DNA of 64,000 nt from Burkholderia sp. 4M9327F10 (GTDB lineage: Bacteria > Pseudomonadota > Gammaproteobacteria > Burkholderiales > Burkholderiaceae), in NCBI RefSeq assembly GCF_005503145.1, contig NZ_SCNV01000005.1:124001-188000 (forward strand), read 5' to 3'. A program made the translations under genes and the position numbers. Under the pieces are notes generated by a model, which saw nothing but the letters and a program-made list of their open reading frames with translations, did no database searches and was not told the DNA's origin. Of this stretch, positions 1 through 9,421 are shown piece after piece. The stretch's first letter is position 1. The number at the start of each line of letters is the position of its first letter.

Positions 1-191
1 CAAATTTAGACTTTCCAGAATGGGGCGAAGCGTTCCCGGGTAACAAGATGATCGGTGCGGCAACACTTGATCGCTTGCGCCACGGTGCCCACAAAATCAT
101 CCTCGACGGCGAGAGTTATCGCGGACTGCAAACCAGTACCGAAACCCTCAAAACCCCGCTTGCAAAAGAGGGCAAAATCAAGCAATCTTGA
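1..191 (+). CDS. istB: IS21-family helper ATPase IstB, C-terminal fragment
   Basis: This open frame enters from the left edge (first full codon at base 3) and ends at TGA 189-191. It encodes about 62 residues typical of the IstB C-terminus: a WGEAF segment, an AATLDRLRH block and an HK-containing strand before a short basic tail. IstB is the AAA+ helper that works with the IstA transposase in IS21 elements. The window has only the end of the gene, so the state of the rest is unknown. It is followed by the repeat-bearing IS end at 227-275. Confidence 0.85.
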   Translation, partial: NLDFPEWGEAFPGNKMIGAATLDRLRHGAHKIILDGESYRGLQTSTETLKTPLAKEGKIKQS

Positions 192-226
192 TCCCCGTTC
201 GAACCCTCGAATTCACCGTTTCCAGT

Positions 227-275
227 GGCGCCATTACGGCGAAAATGCCCGGCGCCAATACGCCGAAAGGTGACA
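227..275 (+). repeat. Right end of IS21-like element (two terminal repeats)
   Basis: Two imperfect direct repeats of about 21 bp, starting GGCGCCA and containing CGAAA, lie at 227-247 and 251-272, just after istB. IS21-family ends carry such multiple terminal repeats and finish in CA; here the sequence TGACA ends at 275, which is taken as the likely tip. The exact boundary is inferred, because the left end of this copy lies outside the window. Confidence 0.5.
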
Positions 276-339
276 GTACTGAGCTGCCGCTTACGATCGA
301 ACTCGCCTCCGCCGAGCTCAGTTTGCCCGGGGGTAGCCC

Positions 340-2364
340 TTATTTGTGGAGCAGAATCCGGTCGAGTTCGCCCGAATGTTTCTTTAAGTAATGCGGATAC
401 AGAAGCGTGCTTCCTGCAACGCTCAGATGGTGATAGTCGTCGTACCGGTACATCGGCAGTCCGTCAAAATCGAGCATGCATTTTGTATCCGAACACGGCA
501 CGTCATGCGTATGAACGATGTCGATCTGCGGATACTTTGACTTGAGTTTATTGAGCATGGCTGCAACTGGCGCATGTTCATCCTTCGCCCGAGACGCGTC
601 AAACTCACAAGCTTGTTTATGTATGGGGATGAACAGGTCGTTCTTGAAGTCGCAGTTGATCAGGTTCATCGGAATCGTCGGCACGTCGTCCATCAAGATG
701 ACGTGTTTGCCGGCACCGGTCAGCTTGCCGATCGTCGAAGCGAGTTCATCGTCGAATTGATATGGCGTGAATCCATGGCCATTCGGACCAGAATCGCGAT
801 TGGCCGAGAGATTCTGATAGTTTTGCCAGGCCGCAGCCATAAACACCGTTTTGATGTCGGGGTGTGACAACACGTACGACATGACCGCCTTGTCGTGCGC
901 TACACACTTCAAATGATCGTCCGTCAAGGCCGGATCGCCCGGAAGCGCGGGCTCCCGCTCGATTGGCGGACAGAGCGTCAGCGCAACGTCGTGAACCTCG
1001 AGGTCGTATTGCTTCCCCAACTGATCGAAAAAATAAACCAGGTGATAGGCATGCGAATCGCCCCACAAGATCGCCTTGTTTATTGAAGCAGCCGCGCCCA
1101 AGCGACAGGCCGACTCCGCAGTGACGTCGACCTTGGACCAGCACGCTTTGCCTCGAGGCATACCGAACAGTGCCTCTCCGGACCAATGAACGTCGCTACG
1201 GATCTTCGCGGGGTACGCGAACAGAAAACCATTCGTAAGCTTGCCGGTCGCCGCGATCGCGCCAGCGATCAGGAGTGGAGCGGCGAGGAAGTAGAGAATC
1301 GCCGACCTCGATGATAGCTTCGACTCGCGAGCACGCCGCTCAAGATAACGGTAGGTCAACCAGGAAGCACAAAGGCTCCCGACAATCGCCAGAATGTAGT
1401 TTCGCGGGGTACTGAGGTCCAGTCGACGCAGCGCAAAAAACACGGGCCAATGCCACAGATATAGCGGGTAGGAGACTTTTCCAATCAGCACCATGATCCG
1501 GTTGCCCAGCAACGCATTGGAAGCGCGCGAGCGCCGGCCTGCGGCGATCGTGAGCAATGCGCCGCCGCAAGGGACGAGGGCACCCACACCGGGAAACTGC
1601 GAGGTCTTGCTGACACCGAAAATGCCGGCGAGAACGATCGCCACGCCGAGGAGCGAGAGCACGTCGAAAGCGGAAGATTGCGATACCTGTCGATTGGCTT
1701 CGATCATAGCGAGCCACGTCCCGATCAGGAATTCGAAAGCTCTCAGATGCGCGAAATAATAGGTCGCTGCCGAGCCGTGTCGGGACTCGATTACCGCCCA
1801 GACGAACGAAATCGCCGTTGCCAGCAGTAACGACGGAACGAGCCAGCTTCTGCGCTTCCGGTAAAACAAGGCGAGAACTATCGGGAGGCAGAGATAGAAC
1901 TGCTCTTCAACCGAAAGCGACCACGTGTGCAGCAATGGCTGGTCCTCTGCAGTCGCATCGAAATATCCCGTCTGTTTTGACAAAAAGATATTCGATGTCA
2001 TCGTTGCGACGGCGAGTATGTTTTTGGCGAGGTGAAAACTGTCTTCGGGAAATGAAAATAGAATGCTGAAAACAAAAATCGCCGCAAGCATCACGTAAAG
2101 CGCAGGCGCCAGGCGTTTTGCGCGCCTAGCATAAAAGTCCGCGAGGGAGAACGTTCCGCGGGACAAGTCGCCGAGAACTGATGTCCCAACCACGAATCCA
2201 GAGATTGTAAAAAACACGTCAACCCCGATGAACCCGCCGCGGAAAGCGTTGAAACCGGCGTGGCAAAGAATCACCGCAAGCACTGCGACGGCTCGAAGTC
2301 CGTCGATATCGGAGCGATAGCGTTGAGAGAAGTGTTGTATTTGAGGTGACGGAGCTTGCTGCAT
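340..2364 (-). CDS. Membrane acyltransferase with SGNH domain (OafA/YrhL type)
   Basis: A 674-residue protein combining an acyltransferase-3 domain (about residues 15-360, roughly ten membrane spans, starting with the typical DIDGLRAVAVLAV block) and a C-terminal periplasmic SGNH hydrolase-like domain. The SGNH nucleophile motif GDSH places Ser at about residue 437, and the matching DxxH is at about 643-646. Proteins of this layout O-acetylate lipopolysaccharide, capsule or peptidoglycan sugars by moving an acyl group across the inner membrane. It stands alone between IS elements, so its polymer substrate cannot be named. It is full length, with no sign of damage. Confidence 0.9.
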   Translation of the reverse strand: MQQAPSPQIQHFSQRYRSDIDGLRAVAVLAVILCHAGFNAFRGGFIGVDVFFTISGFVVGTSVLGDLSRGTFSLADFYARRAKRLAPALYVMLAAIFVFSILFSFPEDSFHLAKNILAVATMTSNIFLSKQTGYFDATAEDQPLLHTWSLSVEEQFYLCLPIVLALFYRKRRSWLVPSLLLATAISFVWAVIESRHGSAATYYFAHLRAFEFLIGTWLAMIEANRQVSQSSAFDVLSLLGVAIVLAGIFGVSKTSQFPGVGALVPCGGALLTIAAGRRSRASNALLGNRIMVLIGKVSYPLYLWHWPVFFALRRLDLSTPRNYILAIVGSLCASWLTYRYLERRARESKLSSRSAILYFLAAPLLIAGAIAATGKLTNGFLFAYPAKIRSDVHWSGEALFGMPRGKACWSKVDVTAESACRLGAAASINKAILWGDSHAYHLVYFFDQLGKQYDLEVHDVALTLCPPIEREPALPGDPALTDDHLKCVAHDKAVMSYVLSHPDIKTVFMAAAWQNYQNLSANRDSGPNGHGFTPYQFDDELASTIGKLTGAGKHVILMDDVPTIPMNLINCDFKNDLFIPIHKQACEFDASRAKDEHAPVAAMLNKLKSKYPQIDIVHTHDVPCSDTKCMLDFDGLPMYRYDDYHHLSVAGSTLLYPHYLKKHSGELDRILLHK

Positions 2365-2519
2365 GACAGTAGGTATGCGGAGTTATCGGAGGGCGCAACC
2401 GACTACTCCTTACATTGACATTACGAGCGACCACGGGCGATTTGTTTAAAGGCCCGAGATGATACCTCGTGCAATGCGCCCGAGATCGGACCGCTGTGCG
2501 TTCCGCAATCGGGCACCTT

Positions 2520-2721
2520 CATCGTTGATTCGGCCTGCTTTGGCCGAATTGCCGCCCAATGGGCGGCGACAATTGTCTTGGCCGGTCGTTGACGATTGTT
2601 TTGGCCGGTGGTGAGGAGTTGGAGGCGGCGTAGCCGCCGGAGACGACGAACCACCGGCGGCGCCAGGTCGACGGGGCTTTAGGATGGGCTGATCGAAGCT
2701 TAAATAAAAAGCGGTCAGCTC
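2520..2721 (+). repeat. Left end region of second IS21-like element
   Basis: Two 19-bp near-identical direct repeats (GACAATTGTC/GACGATTGTT, each followed by TTGGCCGGT) lie at 2568-2586 and 2591-2609. Just upstream are two perfect inverted repeats: ATTCGGCC/GGCCGAAT (2528-2549) and GCCGCCC/GGGCGGC (2551-2567). Repeated terminal boxes in front of istA are the usual IS21 left-end layout. The exact tip was not fixed. The bases between the acyltransferase and this region (2365-2519) show no gene. Confidence 0.5.
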
Positions 2722-3997
2722 ATGTCTGGAACCCGCATTACCGACCAACAGGTTCGTCTCTACATGAACAAGCGCAAACACCATCCGCAGGAAGTCGCGG
2801 CCGCCAAGACCGGCATCAGCGTGCGTACGGCACGCCGCATCGAGCGCGATGCCACGTTGCCCTCCCAGAAGCCACGCCAATCATGGCGGACCCGCCCTGA
2901 TCCCTTCGTCGACGTATGGGACAGCGAAGTCGTACCGTTGCTGCGCAACGCGCCCAACCTGATGGGCATCACGATCTTGCGCAAGCTGCAGGATGATCAC
3001 CCGGATCGATATCCCGATAGCATGCGTCGCACGCTGGAGCGACGTATTCGCCAGTGGCGGGCACTCGAAGGGCCTAGCCTGGAGGTGTTCTTCCCCCAGG
3101 AGCATCAGCCCGGCGTGCGCGGACTGTCGGACTTCACCGATATGAGCAAGCTGTGCGTGACGATCGGCGGCGCCCCGTTCGGCCACCGGCTGTATCACTT
3201 CGTACTGGCGTTCTCGCGCTGGGAGTATGCGAACGTTGTTGAGGGCGGCGAGAGTTTCGAGGCCCTCGCTGCGGGATTGCAGAACGCGCTATGGCAGGCG
3301 GGCGGCAGCCCGCACGAACATCGCTCTGACAGCCTGTCGGCCGCCTTCAAGAACTTGCAGGAGCAGGAGGACTTCACGACACGTTATGCGGCGTTACTCG
3401 ACCATTACGGCATGGAGGGCACGCGCAATAACCGCGGCCTGGGCCACGAGAACGGCAGCGTGGAATCCTCGCATCGGTTTCTGAAGGAAGCGGTCGACCA
3501 GGCCCTGATGCTGCGCGGCCATCGCGACTTCGCTGACCGGGCGGCCTACGATGAATTCATCCGTGAGGTGGTGATGCGCCGGAACCGGCGCAACGCCGCG
3601 GCGTTTCGCATTGAGCGCACACAGTTGCAGGATTTGCCTGAACGCCGTACCACTGACTTCGTCGAGGAAGAGGCGCTCGTGACCCGTTGCAGCACGTTCA
3701 CCGTGCGCGGCATCCTGTACAGCGCGCCGTCGCGCCTGATCGGCCACCGCCTGAAGGTGCGTCTCTACGGTGACCGGCTCGACTGCTATCTGTCGGGCGC
3801 GCTGGTGCACAGTACGCCGCGAGGCTCCCGTGCCGCCGACAACCGCCACGCGCTGGATTACCGTCACTTCATCGATTCTCTCAAGCGCAAGCCTCAGGCG
3901 TTCAGGGGACTTGCGTTTCGCGACGCGCTGTTTCCGCGCGATGCCTACCGCCGGACCTGGGAGCGGCTGGAGGCGCAACTGACGCAACGTCAGGCAT
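2722..3997 (+). pseudogene. istA: IS21 transposase IstA, truncated by IS1071-like insertion
   Basis: About 425 residues of IstA are present: an N-terminal HTH (residues 5-45), the catalytic core with candidate Asp137/Asp140, Asp203 and Glu248 (in GHENGSVES), and the start of the C-terminal domain. The native sequence stops at base 3997, where the IS1071-like inverted repeat begins. The frame then reads 16 codons into the repeat and stops at 4045-4047. IstA is normally about 500 residues and followed by istB; both the last part and istB are missing. The product is therefore probably inactive. Confidence 0.88.
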
Positions 3998-4107
3998 GGG
4001 GTCCACTCGTTTTCAGTGCAATAAGTGACGGTACGCAAAGCCAGTAAGGGCGCGGGGGTCAGGTGGTAAGTCATTGATTCTGCTGACATTGCTGTTCGCT
4101 TTTTTGA
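3998..4107 (+). repeat. Left long inverted repeat of IS1071-like element
   Basis: This repeat begins GGGGTCCACTCGTTTTCAGT and matches the complement of the right end almost perfectly over 48 bp. Beyond that, islands such as TCATTGATT and CTGTTC are still shared. IS1071 is known for 110-bp repeats, and the same extent is assumed here. The truncated istA frame terminates inside it. Confidence 0.8.
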
Positions 4108-4143
4108 GGCGTATCGTGAACGTCCCACCGATGGAGGCGCGCG

Positions 4144-7056
4144 ATGCAAGGCTGGCAGACGACGTACCTGGGCATGCGCGAGCTGCCGCGCGAGATCAGC
4201 ACCTTCGAGTTGCAAGCCTTCTTTACCTTTAGCCCTGCCGAGCGCGAACTGATCGAGGCGCGGCGCGGTAACCGACTGAAGCTAGGCCTGGCGCTGCACA
4301 TCGGTTTTCTGCGCATGAGCGGGCGTCTGCTCGACGCCTTTCGCGGCATCCCATCGGTGCTGTGGCGCCACCTCGGCACCGAGCTCGGCATCGACGCCCC
4401 GGAACTCGCATCGCTGCGTGCGATGTATGGCCGCGGCCGTACCTTGTTCGACCACCAACAGGTTGCCTGCGAGTCCCTTGGATTCCGATGGATGAGCGAG
4501 CATCAGCGCCGCGCCCTGGTGCGAGAACTGCGCGAGGAGGTGGCCCGATGCGCTAACCGTGAGCAGTTGCTTGTGCGTGCCCGACAATGGTTGTACGAAC
4601 ACCGGCTACTGATCGTTCACGACCGGGCCATCCGCACCCTGATCGCCGCCGCGCTTGCGCAACTCGAGGCCGAGACCGGCGCAACGATTCGCGCCGTGGT
4701 TCAGCCGGGGACGCTTGATCGCTGGCGCCGCGCGATTGTCGAGTCTCGTGCTGATGGCCAGACTCAGCAGAGCTGGCTGTGGGCGGCACCCGCCAAGCAC
4801 TCAACACGGCAGATCACCGAGGTGCTCGAACGCATCGAATTGCTCTACGGCTTGGAGATTCACAAGCACCTGGGAGATCTGCCCGACCTCCTCCTGCGCC
4901 GCTACGCCCGACGACTGGCCTCTAGACCACCGTCGGCAGGGGCCAAGATCAAAGAGCCAGCACGCACGGTGGAGGTTGCCTGCTTCCTGCGCTACGCCTT
5001 GCTAATCGCTACCGATCAGTTGATCCTGATGCTGCAGCGACGCGTGGCAGATCTCTGGCGACACGCAGCCGACGGTGTCAGCAAGACCGTCAATTGGGCC
5101 GATCTGTACCAGACGTTGCTCGACGAGCTGGCGGGTCTGAGTGCCGAAGGGGCCGTGCCGGACGCCGAACTGCGCGCTCGACTCGACGCGCTGGTTACCT
5201 CGAATCGGCAGCGTCGCCCACCCAGCCGCGCATCTCTTGTGCGTGAGGGTTTGATCGAAGCCATTCGCCCAGTGAGATCGCTGCTAGCGGCAATCGCTAA
5301 GCTGCCATGGCAGGCAACCGGTGAGCATCCCGTCACTGCCGCGCTGGCCAAGCTGTGCGGCCTGTACGACCGAGGTGTCAGGACGCTGCCCGACGATGCT
5401 ACTGCACCTGGCCTCGGCTCAGTTTGGCGCGACGCCATCTCGGGCTACGACCGGGAACGAGCGTTCCGCGCCTTGGAGGTGGCCGCGCTTTTCGCGTTGC
5501 GCCGCTCGGTGCGCAACGGCTCGGTGTGGATCGAACACAGCCTGAGCTTCCGTGGCCGAGAGCGTCTGTTCTTGCCGGCCGAGCGTTGGAAGACCGAGGC
5601 GACGCGGCACTATGCACGTCTGTCGCTGCCGGCCAGGCCGGCGGCATTTCTTGAACCGCTGTTGGCGCGCGTACGGTCCAGCGTGGAGGCGGTGGCAGAG
5701 GCTACCAGGTCCGGCGTGCTGCGCGTCGACGACGACCTCCACCTCTCGGCTCTGCCGGCAGATGACGAGGATCCCGAAGTCACCAAACTTCGCGCCAGGC
5801 TCGACCACCGCATCGGGGAAGTGCAGTTTCCCGAAGTGATTCTGGCCGTCGATGCACAGGTTCGTTTCAGCTGGATCATGCTCGGGCGTGAGCCGCACTC
5901 GGCCGACGAACTGTTGATGGTCTACGCCGGAATCCTCGCCCACGGCACCAGCCTGACGGCCGCCGAATGCGGGCGCATGATTCCGCAGTTGTCGGCCAGC
6001 AGCATCCGCCAGGCGATGCGCTGGGCTGGCGATGAGCGACGGTTGGCCCAAGCCTGTCAGGCGGTGCTGGAATTCATGCAACGTCACCCTATCGCCACGA
6101 CCTGGGGACGTTCGGACCTCGCCTCCTCGGACATGATGAGTATGGAGACCACCAAGCGCGTATGGCAGGCGCGGCTTGATCCTCGGCGCAACACGCCATC
6201 GATCGGTATCTACTCCCACGTCCGCGATCGCTGGGGCATCTTCTACGCCCAACCTTTCGTGCTCAACGAACGCCAAGCAGGCGTGGCCATCGAGGGGGTC
6301 GTGCGGCAAGAGCGGATCGAGACGTCGCAACTGGCAGTCGACACTCACGGCTACACCGATTTCGCGATGGCGTTGGCCCGGCTGCTCGGATTCGATCTGT
6401 GCCCGCGCCTGAAGGATCTGAAGCAGCGACAGCTCTATGTGCCGCGCGGCATGGTGATTCCGCGAGAGATCGCTGCCGTGTGTGTGGCCAACGTCGACAC
6501 GTCGCTTGTCGAGTCGCACTGGGACGCGCTGGTGCACTTGAGCGCCTCGGTGAGGAGCGGCCATGTCAGCGCGGTGGCGGCGCTGGCGCGCTTCGGCTCC
6601 GCCGCCCGGGGCGATCCGATCTACGACGCGGGTGTACAACTCGGCAGGTTGCTGCGAACGACGTTCTTGGCAGACTACTTCCTCAACGCCGCGTTCCGAC
6701 GAGAACTGCGGCGGGTGCTCAATCGCGGCGAGGCGGTCAACGCGCTCAAGCGTGCGATCTACACCGGGCGCGTGGCCCCCGCCCAGGCCAAGCGCGTCGA
6801 CGAGATGCAGGCAGTAGCCGACGCGCTGAGCCTGCTGGCCAACATCGTGATGGCCTGGAACACGGCGCAGATGCAGGCGGTCTTGGATCGCTGGGCCAAT
6901 CGGCGGCAGGTCATCCCGGCAGAACTGATCGGCCGCATCGCGCCCACCCGGCTGGAAGGCATCAATCTGAGGGGCATCTTCCGCTTCCCGATTGAGCGCT
7001 ACGCCGGACAAATCCTACCGTCACAACGTGCAGCGAAAACAAGCGCCGTCGGCTGA
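4144..7056 (+). CDS. tnpA: Tn3-family transposase TnpA (IS1071 type)
   Basis: A 970-residue replicative transposase. The N-terminal third is the DUF4158-like DNA-binding region. The C-terminal half is the Tn3 DDE catalytic domain, with the conserved SSD..S..T block near residues 658-670, a Val-Asp-Thr-His-Gly-Tyr segment near 732, and a typical C-terminal EG.NLRGIF block. Length matches the 970-971 residues of IS1071 TnpA, so the gene appears intact. It is the only gene of the element and starts 37 bp inside the left long repeat. Cointegrates would have to be resolved by host recombination, as no resolvase is encoded. Confidence 0.95.
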   Translation: MQGWQTTYLGMRELPREISTFELQAFFTFSPAERELIEARRGNRLKLGLALHIGFLRMSGRLLDAFRGIPSVLWRHLGTELGIDAPELASLRAMYGRGRTLFDHQQVACESLGFRWMSEHQRRALVRELREEVARCANREQLLVRARQWLYEHRLLIVHDRAIRTLIAAALAQLEAETGATIRAVVQPGTLDRWRRAIVESRADGQTQQSWLWAAPAKHSTRQITEVLERIELLYGLEIHKHLGDLPDLLLRRYARRLASRPPSAGAKIKEPARTVEVACFLRYALLIATDQLILMLQRRVADLWRHAADGVSKTVNWADLYQTLLDELAGLSAEGAVPDAELRARLDALVTSNRQRRPPSRASLVREGLIEAIRPVRSLLAAIAKLPWQATGEHPVTAALAKLCGLYDRGVRTLPDDATAPGLGSVWRDAISGYDRERAFRALEVAALFALRRSVRNGSVWIEHSLSFRGRERLFLPAERWKTEATRHYARLSLPARPAAFLEPLLARVRSSVEAVAEATRSGVLRVDDDLHLSALPADDEDPEVTKLRARLDHRIGEVQFPEVILAVDAQVRFSWIMLGREPHSADELLMVYAGILAHGTSLTAAECGRMIPQLSASSIRQAMRWAGDERRLAQACQAVLEFMQRHPIATTWGRSDLASSDMMSMETTKRVWQARLDPRRNTPSIGIYSHVRDRWGIFYAQPFVLNERQAGVAIEGVVRQERIETSQLAVDTHGYTDFAMALARLLGFDLCPRLKDLKQRQLYVPRGMVIPREIAAVCVANVDTSLVESHWDALVHLSASVRSGHVSAVAALARFGSAARGDPIYDAGVQLGRLLRTTFLADYFLNAAFRRELRRVLNRGEAVNALKRAIYTGRVAPAQAKRVDEMQAVADALSLLANIVMAWNTAQMQAVLDRWANRRQVIPAELIGRIAPTRLEGINLRGIFRFPIERYAGQILPSQRAAKTSAVG

Positions 7057-7088
7057 TATCGCCCACGCATTGACGCCCCCAAACACGT

Positions 7089-7198
7089 ATTCCAATGTGA
7101 ACAGAAACATCAACCTAATCAATGATGTAAGAATCACCACCCATACCGTTGCTGGCTCTGCGTACCGTCACTTATTGCACTGAAAACGAGTGGACCCC
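7089..7198 (-). repeat. Right long inverted repeat of IS1071-like element
   Basis: Mirror of the left repeat, ending ...GAGTGGACCCC at 7198. The outer 48 bp are almost identical to the left end and the inner part is degenerate. Immediately outside, the mgtC reading frame resumes. Confidence 0.8.
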
Positions 7199-7480
7199 GA
7201 GTGTGGCGGCCGTGTTGATACCCTGTATCGAGCCCTTGTCGCGCATGATGACACCGCCGCCGAGAAAGCCGACGCCCGAGACGACATAAGCGGCAATTTG
7301 CGTCACTCCCGTTGCTCCGTTTCCGGTCAGCACACCCAGCGTAACGAACAGGCAGGAACCACTGGCGACGAGCGTGATGGTCCGCAGACCCGCCGTGCGT
7401 TGACGCATCTGGCGCTCGAGGCCGATGGCAACCCCACAGGCAAAGGCAGCGAGCAGTCGCAGGATGAAATCGAGCGTCAT
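7199..7480 (-). pseudogene. mgtC: MgtC/SapB-family protein, 3' end removed by IS1071-like element
   Basis: The frame starts at ATG 7478-7480 and encodes the family N-terminus: a first membrane helix followed by a GLERQ..R.AGLRT motif, then LVA.GS.LF and a GVGFLGGGVI helix that ends in GINTAATL. At that point the right inverted repeat begins and the native sequence is lost; an artificial tail of a few codons reads into the repeat. MgtC-type proteins act in Mg2+ limitation and in modulating ATP synthase or Mg2+ transporters. It lies downstream of the NRAMP gene on the same strand, suggesting a former operon. Confidence 0.85.
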
Positions 7481-7643
7481 GTTGGTTGATTCAATTCGTG
7501 CCTGCGGAGGGCACGCCTGACGTGGAAACGAGCGAAGTATCGTGTGCGCACGAGGCTTTTTGAAGTCAGCGCGCAAATTGACGAGCCATCTTGCGTGCGG
7601 CGCCCCCTGCCAACCTGACTGGCAGCGGGCGACGCGATTTCTC

Positions 7644-9302
7644 TTACTGCAGCAGAGTCATCTGGACGACCTTGACGATAACCAGGGCGACCGCCACGAC
7701 GAGATAGCCGCGCAGCACGCCCATCCAGACGCGGTTGGACAGCGTCAGCTTCGGCCGAGGCAGCTCGTTCAGGGGCGGCATACGCCACGTGTCGCGCGCC
7801 TCCTTTGGCCAGGCCACCCCGTCATCGTGAGCGGCCCCGACCGCTGGCTCCTGCCGGAGCTTGCGCAACACAACCGTTTCGGCGAAGCCCGCGACCGCGA
7901 GCAACGTTCCCCCGCCCAGCACCTCAAGAATGGTCCGGCCGGTGATGTCCGGGTACATGACGGACGCGGTGAGGATAATCGACAGCATCACCAGTACCCA
8001 GACGACCGCGCCGGTGAACAGGTTCAGCTTCCTTGAGTTGACCCAGGGACCCAGTACGGCCTTGTCGTTGCACAACAGCAGCAAAAACACCGTGGCGCTC
8101 GGCAGCAGCACGCCCGCGAGCGTCTGCACGGCTTCGGTCAACAGGCCAAGCGGGCTGCCCGGAATCAGCACCAGCGCCGCAGCGGCCGCGACAATGCCGA
8201 AGTACACCAGATAAAAGCCTTTGGCATCCGACACGCTACGGTGGAGCGAATGGCGAATCCTGAACACGTCGCCGATGGCATACGCGGTCGACAGCGATAC
8301 CGCCGCCGCGCCGATGATACAGGCGTCCAGCAGCGCCACGGCGAAGAGGACAGCGCCCGTGCGTCCCGCGTATTTTTCCAGGCCGGCGATGACACCACCC
8401 GCATCCGTGAAGTTGCCGAATTCAGGCCTGCCGGCGAACAGCGCCGCACAGAACGAAATCATCGCCACCGCGCCAATCATCACGAACACGATGCCAATCC
8501 ACAGGTCGGCTTTCTCGTATTTCATGAAGCGCGGCGTGATGCGCTTGTCGACGATGTAGCTCTGCTGGAAGAACAACTGCCACGGCGCTACCGTGGTGCC
8601 GACGATGCCGATGACGAGCAGCATGACGTCACTGAGCTTCGAGTGAGTGGGCCAGTTCGGAATCAAGAAATCGCGCGTCATTTGCGATACCGGCGGGTGA
8701 ATCGACACCAGAACCGGCACCAGCAACAGGCTCAACACACAGAGCACCACGGCGAAGCGCTCAAAGCGTCGGAAATTTCCCGTACTGACGGCGGCCATCG
8801 TCAGCGCCGCAGCAATGCAGACGCCGGCAATCTTGGAGACACCGAAGAAGTCGAGGACAAACGTGATGCCGATGAACTCGGTCACAATCGTCAGCGCGTT
8901 GAGGATGAACAGGTCGATGACGCTGAACGCCCCCCAGAATTTGCCGAAGCGTTCGAAGATGAGACGCGCATGGCCGACGCCGGTCACCGCGCCGAGGCGC
9001 AGCACCATTTCCTGGTTGACGAAGAGGACCGGCACGAGCAGCAGAAGCGTCCACAGTAGCGTGGTCCCATAGTTCTGCCCTGCCTGGGTGTACGTGCCAA
9101 AGGCACCCGCATCGTTGTCACCGACCATCACGATGAGGCCGGGGCCGAGAATGGCCAGCAGGGTGCGAAAGCGCGCCCACCAGTTTGCGCGTGGGGCGGT
9201 GTCATGGTGCGCGATGGTGCCGAAAGCGCCTTTGATGTCGCCAATGTGAGCGTCATCGAGCACGGCGGTGCGTGGTGGTGAAACGTGCGATGGAGTGGAC
9301 AT
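7644..9302 (-). CDS. NRAMP-family divalent metal transporter with altered metal site
   Basis: A 552-residue protein with about 11-12 membrane helices and the NRAMP fold signature (GPG near residue 53, VAPWQLFFQQS in helix 6). The usual DPGN of helix 1 reads DAGA, keeping Asp but losing Asn, and the usual MPH of helix 6 reads APW, losing Met and His. Loss of Met and Asn is what I recall for NRAMP-related Mg2+ transporters (NRMT), whereas Mn/Fe transporters keep them. The mgtC remnant downstream fits Mg2+. The start was set at ATG 9300-9302 behind GGGGAAG. Mn2+ transport is not excluded. Confidence 0.85.
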   Translation of the reverse strand: MSTPSHVSPPRTAVLDDAHIGDIKGAFGTIAHHDTAPRANWWARFRTLLAILGPGLIVMVGDNDAGAFGTYTQAGQNYGTTLLWTLLLLVPVLFVNQEMVLRLGAVTGVGHARLIFERFGKFWGAFSVIDLFILNALTIVTEFIGITFVLDFFGVSKIAGVCIAAALTMAAVSTGNFRRFERFAVVLCVLSLLLVPVLVSIHPPVSQMTRDFLIPNWPTHSKLSDVMLLVIGIVGTTVAPWQLFFQQSYIVDKRITPRFMKYEKADLWIGIVFVMIGAVAMISFCAALFAGRPEFGNFTDAGGVIAGLEKYAGRTGAVLFAVALLDACIIGAAAVSLSTAYAIGDVFRIRHSLHRSVSDAKGFYLVYFGIVAAAAALVLIPGSPLGLLTEAVQTLAGVLLPSATVFLLLLCNDKAVLGPWVNSRKLNLFTGAVVWVLVMLSIILTASVMYPDITGRTILEVLGGGTLLAVAGFAETVVLRKLRQEPAVGAAHDDGVAWPKEARDTWRMPPLNELPRPKLTLSNRVWMGVLRGYLVVAVALVIVKVVQMTLLQ

Positions 9303-9421
9303 TTTGTTTTCTTCCCCGAGCATGGGTTATTGAAACGAAAATGCGCAACTCCGGCATACGGAAGAGCGTGGGTCATCGGGAACAACGACGTCGCTTTCGT
9401 ATGGCCGGGGAGCGCAGAAGC

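Larger units (their letters stand above)
3998..7198 (+). mobile_element. IS1071-like Tn3-family element, tnpA only
   Basis: A 3201-bp element bounded by inverted repeats starting GGGGTCCACTCG. The outer 48 bp match with two or fewer differences, and weaker inverted similarity continues to about 110 bp. It carries only tnpA, with no resolvase or passenger gene. Size, long repeats and gene content are those of IS1071, the class II element that flanks catabolic and resistance genes on proteobacterial plasmids. The flanking pentamers (GGCAT left, GAGTG right) are not a duplication, and it sits between two broken genes, so it probably made a deletion after insertion. Confidence 0.9.

Noticed and set aside
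3394..4215. Reverse frame of 273 codons across istA and the IS1071-like end
   Set aside because: It spans an insertion junction, so it cannot be an old gene, and no domain is recognised.
5419..7011. Long reverse-strand open frame of about 530 codons opposite tnpA
   Set aside because: It is the antisense shadow of a high-G+C transposase gene. No family motif, no ribosome site, and tnpA is full length.
8241..9059. Forward frame of 272 codons opposite the NRAMP gene
   Set aside because: Shadow frame with low complexity (Arg/Glu/His runs), no start context.
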